A stretch of 64,000 nucleotides of DNA, from contig CAYULA010000003.1 in the NCBI GenBank assembly GCA_964445525.1, positions 53,474 through 117,473 of the forward strand, given 5' to 3'. Position numbers and translations under genes: made by a program. Shown piece by piece: positions 59,119 through 64,000 of this stretch. The notes below the pieces were generated by a model. It had not been told where the DNA came from, did no database searches, and worked only from the letters and a program-made list of their open reading frames with translations. How positions within the stretch are numbered: the stretch's first letter is position 1; the number at the start of each line of letters is the position of its first letter. Source of the DNA: Penumbrarchaeum sp964445525 (lineage in GTDB: Archaea > Thermoplasmatota > Penumbrarchaeia > Penumbrarchaeales > Penumbrarchaeaceae).

Positions 59119-60498
59119 ATGAATGACGAATTGATGAAGAACAGGGTCGGAAGGACACCGATCATCAGGGCAAAGAGACTGGAGAAGGACCTAAACATTG
59201 GAAACATTTATTTGAAGCTGGAGGGCAACAATCCCTCCGGTCACAGAGAGGACAGAATGGCATACCTCATGATGAGGGATGCAATGTCAAGGGGCAAAGA
59301 TACAATTTGTCTCGGAACCTACGGAACTGTCGGGGGATCATTATCATATCTGACCAAGGAGTTTCCCATAAAGTGCGTCTTCTATGTTCCCAGCAAGAGC
59401 AAGACATTGAGAAAGGACCTGATGGAAGACGACAGCGTGAAGGTAATTGAACACGGGAAAACCTACGAGGACTGCGTAAGAGAGAGCAGGAAGGTGTCCA
59501 GAGAAAACGGCTGGTACGATGCAAATCCCGGTCTGGCAAACAACATAATCAACATGTACTCTTTCTCATACATTGCCCGGGAGCTCAACCGGCAGATGGA
59601 CGATCCTGTGGATTCAATTTTCTGCCAGACTTCCAGCGGATCCTCGATATCGGGACTGCATCTTGGATTCAAGCAGCTCTGGGTAAGCGAGGATATCGAC
59701 AAACTTCCCCGGATTTTCTCAACAAGCACTTCCCACGGAAACGCCATAGTCGAATCCTATGAGAAAAAGAGCAGGGACATAATCACACTGGATCCGGTTG
59801 ACCTGAAGCCTTCAAAATACAACAGAACAACCTTGAACTGGAAGTGTTTCAACGGCCAGGACGCTCTGAATGCAATATACGATACAAACGGAGAAGCGGT
59901 AGGTGTATCCGATGATGAGCTAAGGGAATTCACATCGTATTTCAGGAAAAAAGAGAAGCTCAAGTTCTCGATACAGAATGCCTACCCCATTGCAGCTTTT
60001 ATAAAAGCCGCCAAGGACGGGGACCTTGAAAAGGGAAATCATGTATTGATTCTAAACGACGGAAGGGTCCACTTAGATGTAAGGGAGGTAAAAAAGAAGG
60101 ATCTGGACATGAGCTACGATAAATTCCTGGACCTCCTCGACGACTGGCTTATCCAGTTCACCGACCCCAGAGAGGAGATCATAGAGGCGACAGACAATGC
60201 CTTCGAGAAGGGACATGTTATATGCGCATTCAAAGATGGAAACCTGGTCGGAACCGTTGTTCTTTCCAGGTCAAACTGGGACGTATTCTTCCCCCATTAT
60301 CATCTTTCCTACATAGCTACCAAGAAGAACCTGAAGGGCATGGGCATAGCGACCCAGCTCATGGATAAGGCCATAGAGCTTTCAAAGGGTTCACTTTCCC
60401 TCCACGTGGAAGTTGAAAACAAGAGAGCCATCAAGCTCTATGAGAAGATGGGACTCAAAAGGAAATACTACCGAATGCTTTACATGGGCGGAGAATGA
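59119..60498 (+). CDS. Threonine-synthase-like PLP fold (active-site Lys missing) fused to GNAT
   Basis: A 459-residue two-domain protein. Residues 1-340 have the fold-type II PLP pattern of threonine/cysteate synthase: the family's NPTGSFKDR becomes NPSGHREDR, so Glu44 stands where the Schiff-base lysine should be. The substrate/PLP loop reads YGTVGGSL with Thr70 in place of Asn. The phosphate-binding loop SSGSSISGL is kept. Residues about 355-459 are a GNAT acetyltransferase (ATKKNLKGMGIATQLMDKAI). The PLP half is thus probably non-catalytic, perhaps binding an amino acid for acetylation. ATG 59119 is chosen; TTG 59080 or 59110 are possible, with ATTTTTATAATACC near 59030 as promoter. It is the first gene of an operon with a deacylase and a racemase. 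Confidence 0.8.
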   Translation: MNDELMKNRVGRTPIIRAKRLEKDLNIGNIYLKLEGNNPSGHREDRMAYLMMRDAMSRGKDTICLGTYGTVGGSLSYLTKEFPIKCVFYVPSKSKTLRKDLMEDDSVKVIEHGKTYEDCVRESRKVSRENGWYDANPGLANNIINMYSFSYIARELNRQMDDPVDSIFCQTSSGSSISGLHLGFKQLWVSEDIDKLPRIFSTSTSHGNAIVESYEKKSRDIITLDPVDLKPSKYNRTTLNWKCFNGQDALNAIYDTNGEAVGVSDDELREFTSYFRKKEKLKFSIQNAYPIAAFIKAAKDGDLEKGNHVLILNDGRVHLDVREVKKKDLDMSYDKFLDLLDDWLIQFTDPREEIIEATDNAFEKGHVICAFKDGNLVGTVVLSRSNWDVFFPHYHLSYIATKKNLKGMGIATQLMDKAIELSKGSLSLHVEVENKRAIKLYEKMGLKRKYYRMLYMGGE

Positions 60499-60499
60499 G

Positions 60500-61741
60500 A
60501 TGTCGATAGAGGCCGATGAGGAGAGGTCCCTCATAGACCTTGCCAAGGAACTCATCACAATTCCCAGCGCAGCTTCGGATGGTAACGGGATATACAAATT
60601 CGTTGAGGAATACCTGCAGAGTAAGGGAGTTGACGTATCCAGACCTTCGGTGAAAAATCCACTGACTCACGGAAATACACTCTTCAATGTTTATTCCAGA
60701 GCAGGATCGGGAAAGGGACCCAAGATAATGATTAACTGCCATCTGGATACGATCCCGATGAGGGAAGGATGGTATCATCTTCCGTATGATGCGGTTGAGG
60801 ATGAAGGGAGACTGTACGGTGTAGGTGCAGCGGATATGAAAGGGGGTTGCGCCGCAGCCATAACAGCTTTCCTATCTTTTCTAAAAAAGGTACCCGAACC
60901 GAAAGGAGAAGTGTTTCTCTCATGTGTTTACGGTGAAGAGTCTCCTAATCCTCTGGGAACCGACACTCTTCTGAGAGAATTCGATCTTGATGATTATGAT
61001 CTGATAATCGTACCAGAGCCCTCTCCCCTGCTTGCGATAAACGACTATTGCACGGTCCACAAGAAGATCCATAAATCTTCGTTCCCCGTACCTATAATCG
61101 GTGCCGAGGGGAGGGCCCTTTTCGAGATCGATTTCTTCGGTAAAGCTGCCCATGCTTCACACCCTTCCCAGGGCATAAATGCCCTTCATGACGCTGCCAG
61201 GGTAATAACCGAGCTTGCAAGGTTCGATCTCTTTTCCAACATCAAGATGGGAAGGGGCCATTACGTCGTTTTAAACATAGACGGGGGAGACCAATCCTTT
61301 ACGGTGCCATCAAAATGCAGGATCTTCGTCAACAGGCAGCTTACACTGGGAGAGGATGATAAATCCGTTTTGAGAGAGCTCAAGAGCATCATAAAATCCC
61401 TGAACATCAAATCCAAATATTCCATAAGAAAAAGGTATTCCCCCGCACCGGACCTGGAATACAAACCATATCTCAACGAGGATGAGCCCTACATCGACAG
61501 ATTCGTTGAGATGCTTCCTAAGAGAAAAGCGGGCGGAAGCAAGGCACAGAGATGCCTTTTCACTTCCAGCAGCGTCGGTGATTTCAATCTATACGGAACC
61601 AGGACCAAGGCTCCTGTACTTGTTTTCGGTCCGGGGGGTGGAAATATTCATGCTCCCAACGAATATGTGAACATCGGTGATATGATACAGACCAAAAACT
61701 ATCTTCTGGATTTCCTTATGGGGGTGTACGGGGATGAATAG
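60500..61741 (+). CDS. M20-family deacylase/peptidase
   Basis: A 413-residue di-zinc hydrolase of the ArgE/DapE/CPG2 type. The metal and catalytic residues are intact: CHLDT (His81), GAADMKGG (Asp112), GEESPNPLGT (Glu146-Glu147), PEPSP (Glu173) and a C-terminal NIHAPNEYV (His384). The dimerisation domain is marked by GKAAHASHPSQGINAL. Such enzymes remove acetyl, succinyl or aminoacyl groups from amino acids. The ATG lies one base after the upstream stop, and the gene overlaps the racemase by 8 nt. A substrate made by the preceding GNAT domain is a natural guess. Confidence 0.9.
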   Translation: MSIEADEERSLIDLAKELITIPSAASDGNGIYKFVEEYLQSKGVDVSRPSVKNPLTHGNTLFNVYSRAGSGKGPKIMINCHLDTIPMREGWYHLPYDAVEDEGRLYGVGAADMKGGCAAAITAFLSFLKKVPEPKGEVFLSCVYGEESPNPLGTDTLLREFDLDDYDLIIVPEPSPLLAINDYCTVHKKIHKSSFPVPIIGAEGRALFEIDFFGKAAHASHPSQGINALHDAARVITELARFDLFSNIKMGRGHYVVLNIDGGDQSFTVPSKCRIFVNRQLTLGEDDKSVLRELKSIIKSLNIKSKYSIRKRYSPAPDLEYKPYLNEDEPYIDRFVEMLPKRKAGGSKAQRCLFTSSSVGDFNLYGTRTKAPVLVFGPGGGNIHAPNEYVNIGDMIQTKNYLLDFLMGVYGDE

Positions 61742-62825
61742 ATATCCCCGGCTCTTGATCGATGTGGGGAAGATCAAGGAAAACACATCTGTTATCCGGA
61801 AATTGGTGGAAAGGTCGGGGATGTCGCTTTTCGGTGTAACAAAGGCAACCTCGGGCGATCCTGAAGTTGCAAGGGCAATGCTCGAAGGAGGGGCCTCGGG
61901 TCTTGCCGATTCCAGGATCGAAAATATTCAAAGAATGAAGGAATCGGGTATCGGAGCTCCCATGATGCTTCTGAGGACCCCCATGATGAGCGAGGTAGGA
62001 GATGTTGTAAGATATGCCGATATTTCCCTGAACTCGGAGGAATCCGTTCTTAAAAAACTGTCACAAGAGGCAGTCAAGACCGGGAAGAACCACAAAGTGA
62101 TCATAATGATGGAGATGGGGGACCTCAGGGAAGGGGAGCTGAAAAAGAATATTCCATCACTCCTGGACATGGCCTCCGATCTCGAAGGTATAGAACTTCA
62201 CGGGATGGGTATGAACCTTGCCTGTTTCGCAGGGGTTGTACCGACACTTGAGAAGGTGGAACTTTTTGAAAAATTCGTCTTGGAGCAGGAGGAGAGGCTT
62301 GGCCTCGAATTCGAGATGGTAACGGGGGGAAATTCCGGAAATGTACCTCTCCTTCTTGAAAAACCCCGGAAGGGAAGAATAGACCACCTCAGGGTGGGAG
62401 AAGCTATTTTGCTGGGCCTGGAGACTGTTTACAGAAAACCGGTTCCCGGGACTCATCAGGATGCTTTTATTGCGGAAGCCGAGGTCATCGAGGCCAAGGT
62501 GAAGCCCTCGGTTCCTTTCGGCAGGGTAACCCAGAATGCTTTCGGGGAAACCCCGGAATTCGAGGACATGGGAGATGTCAAGAGGATAGCAGTAGCTCTT
62601 GGAATCCAGGATACCATACCCGAGGACCTCTCTCCGATTGATAATTGCATTGAGCTTTTCGGAGGGTCCTCCGATCACATGGTGATGCATGATAAAAAGA
62701 ATAAATACAAGGCGGGAGACATTGTGAGATTCATACCTTCCTACGGGGCTCTGGTGGGATTGATCACAAGCAAATACGTGAGGAAGGTCCATTTCTCAGG
62801 CCAGGAAGATGATGGCAACTCCTGA
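61734..62825 (+). CDS. PLP-dependent alanine/ornithine racemase family protein
   Basis: A 363-residue fold-type III PLP enzyme of the family that includes ornithine racemase. Lys37 in GVTKATSGDP is the cofactor lysine. ADSRIENIQRMKESGI, LLRTPMMSEVGDVVRYADISLNSE and GDLREGELKKN are signatures of the group. HLRVGEAILLG and the C-terminal beta domain follow. It should racemise a basic or neutral amino acid. Coupling to an intact M20 deacylase and a GNAT fusion suggests work on an N-acylated or D-amino acid. Its last 30 nt overlap the convergent EamA gene. Confidence 0.88.
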   Translation: MNRYPRLLIDVGKIKENTSVIRKLVERSGMSLFGVTKATSGDPEVARAMLEGGASGLADSRIENIQRMKESGIGAPMMLLRTPMMSEVGDVVRYADISLNSEESVLKKLSQEAVKTGKNHKVIIMMEMGDLREGELKKNIPSLLDMASDLEGIELHGMGMNLACFAGVVPTLEKVELFEKFVLEQEERLGLEFEMVTGGNSGNVPLLLEKPRKGRIDHLRVGEAILLGLETVYRKPVPGTHQDAFIAEAEVIEAKVKPSVPFGRVTQNAFGETPEFEDMGDVKRIAVALGIQDTIPEDLSPIDNCIELFGGSSDHMVMHDKKNKYKAGDIVRFIPSYGALVGLITSKYVRKVHFSGQEDDGNS

Positions 62826-63695
62826 GATCGCCACCAGTGTTCCGATGATCGCTCTCCATGTCGGCTTCTCCTTGAACACGGCAAAGGAGATCGGAATCAT
62901 GATCAATGGTGCCAGTGACATCAATGTGGATGCGATCCCTATCGGTGCATATTCTATCGCTAGATACGATGCCCACACGCCCATAAACGGGCCTACGGAG
63001 GTTCCGATCAGGGTGTAGGTCATGAATTTCCTGTCCCTGAAAGCCCTGAACGAATTTCCAAGATTCTTTCTCACAAGCAGGACGAGCCATATGGCGGCGG
63101 TTCCCCAGAGGATCCTGATATATGTCGCAGAAAGCGAGATCATGTCTCCCCTCATCGATTCGATGGCATCCTTTGCAATCAGCATCTGAATGGCCTGTCC
63201 GAGCATCCCTCCGACCCCGAGGAGGATCCCGAGCCAGGTTACCTTGAACATGGATTTTCCTGATTTTTTCTCGACAACAACATAGGATACTCCCGCAACG
63301 GTGATCCCTATCGCTATCAATTTGAGGAATTCGATAGTCTCGGCAAATATTACCCAGGCAACGGATGTGGTAACGATCGGAACCAGGGACATGATCAGCA
63401 TGGCCCTCCTGGGTCCTATAGTCACGTGGGCCCACATCAGCAGTCCGTCCCCTAGGGCCAGCCCCACCATGCCCGACAATCCCAGCATCAGCCATATGTA
63501 AAGGGAACCTTCGGGAAGGATGGTTCCGAGAAGGATGAAATGGCTGACAGCGAGCATCACGGTTGCACCGATGAGCCTGATCGCGTTGACCGATTGATGC
63601 CCTCTTCTCACTCCTCCGAGGGTGAAAAGGGTAGAGGAAAGGGCCCAGAACAGTGATGCCGCCAGGCCAGCTCCCTCTCCGATCAGTTCGGTCAT
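62796..63695 (-). CDS. EamA/DMT-family transporter
   Basis: A 299-residue inner-membrane transporter with ten TM helices in two EamA repeats (GAGLAASLFWALSSTLFTLGG and TWLGILLGVGGMLGQAIQML). The C-terminal IGIASTLMSLAPLIMIPISFAVFKEKPT motif is typical of drug/metabolite exporters. EamA proteins often export amino acids. The gene overlaps the end of the racemase gene tail to tail by 30 nt, so the two may be functionally related but are transcribed apart. Confidence 0.92.
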   Translation of the reverse strand: MTELIGEGAGLAASLFWALSSTLFTLGGVRRGHQSVNAIRLIGATVMLAVSHFILLGTILPEGSLYIWLMLGLSGMVGLALGDGLLMWAHVTIGPRRAMLIMSLVPIVTTSVAWVIFAETIEFLKLIAIGITVAGVSYVVVEKKSGKSMFKVTWLGILLGVGGMLGQAIQMLIAKDAIESMRGDMISLSATYIRILWGTAAIWLVLLVRKNLGNSFRAFRDRKFMTYTLIGTSVGPFMGVWASYLAIEYAPIGIASTLMSLAPLIMIPISFAVFKEKPTWRAIIGTLVAISGVAIIFLA

Positions 63696-63752
63696 CCGGG
63701 CTCAAACGTTGTTTTATTGAAAAAGGTTACCTTGCCTGGAATCATGGAAGGA

Positions 63753-64000
63753 TCATTCCTGGTAATCCCCATTGAAATCTTCCTTATTCTTTCTCATATA
63801 GAGGTATAACCCGACTGCTACAACAATTATCATTAGAATGACAAAGGGAATCCGCCATTTCATTTCCCAGTCATTTTCTTCTTCATCTTCTGGTTCGATC
63901 AATTTTTCATCCGTCCAGAAGGACCACTCGAAGGTTTCATTCAGACCGAGAACTCCCTCGAATTCAAGCATGATTGACACCGATACGTTGTATCTTGTTC
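63753..64000 (-). CDS. C-terminal part of a TM-anchored surface protein (partial)
   Basis: The reading frame enters from the right edge and ends at 63753, giving about 82 residues. It has a beta-rich external segment (SIMLEFEGVLGLNETFEWSFW, with an N-glycosylation sequon), an acidic stretch, a TM helix (IPFVILMIIVVAVGLYLYM) and a charged tail. The layout matches the ends of the other surface proteins in this window. The 5' part is outside. Confidence 0.75.
   Translation of the reverse strand, partial: TRYNVSVSIMLEFEGVLGLNETFEWSFWTDEKLIEPEDEEENDWEMKWRIPFVILMIIVVAVGLYLYMRKNKEDFNGDYQE

Noticed and set aside
1..64000. tRNA, rRNA, insertion-sequence transposase or phage genes
   Set aside because: No cloverleaf T-arm context outside coding regions, no rRNA-like stretch and no transposase or structural phage protein was recognised by eye; a covariance search would be the decisive test.

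Overview
The window is chromosomal DNA from an archaeon, most likely a member of the Thermoplasmatota (Euryarchaeota). The assignment rests on gene content and signals; no rRNA or tRNA gene is present to confirm it. Archaeal markers include a phosphomevalonate dehydratase small subunit (DUF126), a Dpo4-type polymerase, a CoA-independent type 2-oxoacid:ferredoxin oxidoreductase pair, DUF234 and DUF4143 archaeal ATPases, TATA/BRE-like promoters with some leaderless genes, and many huge TM-anchored surface proteins. Shine-Dalgarno sites are strong (GGAGG, often extended toward GGTGATCC) and TTG or GTG starts are common.

Layout. 1-2819: a multi-PAS sensor kinase running off the left edge. 3185-4977: an operon of a Pro-rich unknown protein, DUF126 and an SCP2-like protein. 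5117-8233: a PKD-domain surface protein with cytosolic zinc ribbons. 8300-10846: Ldh2-type dehydrogenase, glycerophosphodiesterase and an ICMT-like membrane methyltransferase. 10856-12240: a DUF4143 ATPase with paired operator-like palindromes. 12632-17275: a TauE/SafE permease and a BNR-repeat surface protein. 17371-22536: a small conserved protein and the hydrogenase maturation operon hypB-F-C-A-D. 22836-25580: another surface protein with cytosolic zinc ribbons.

25679-32816 is an accessory, rearranged locus. It holds a DUF234 ATPase, a stand-alone retropepsin-like protein, a truncated ATPase copy, a surface-protein copy collapsed by a microhomology deletion, an AlbA_2/HATPase regulator with a 12-nt in-frame repeat, and a full surface protein whose AT-rich beta-propeller looks imported. 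32997-35493 is korAB and 36628-44952 a 2774-residue GLUG/LamG/Ig-like surface giant. 45103-54799 carries a DAO oxidoreductase, a receiver-kinase, carB-carA, a carbonic-anhydrase-like protein, MscS, a zinc ribbon, a GNAT and a receiver protein. 55098-56246 is a Fic protein bracketed by repeats. The right end has flavodoxin, an ATP-cone-like protein, DNA polymerase IV, and an operon of a degenerate PLP-fold/GNAT fusion, an M20 deacylase and an ornithine/alanine-type racemase, followed by a convergent EamA transporter and a partial membrane protein.

Biology. The cell appears anaerobic, with ferredoxin-linked oxoacid oxidation and NiFe-hydrogenase maturation. It has an elaborate secreted coat whose proteins share one plan: signal peptide, long beta-rich ectodomain, single TM helix, charged or zinc-binding cytosolic tail. 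The most unusual points are the hypA start anomaly (hypC and hypA share a frame split by one TGA), the PLP-like/GNAT-M20-racemase operon, the ectodomain-replacement locus, and repeat or palindrome elements overlying the promoters or starts of four accessory genes.
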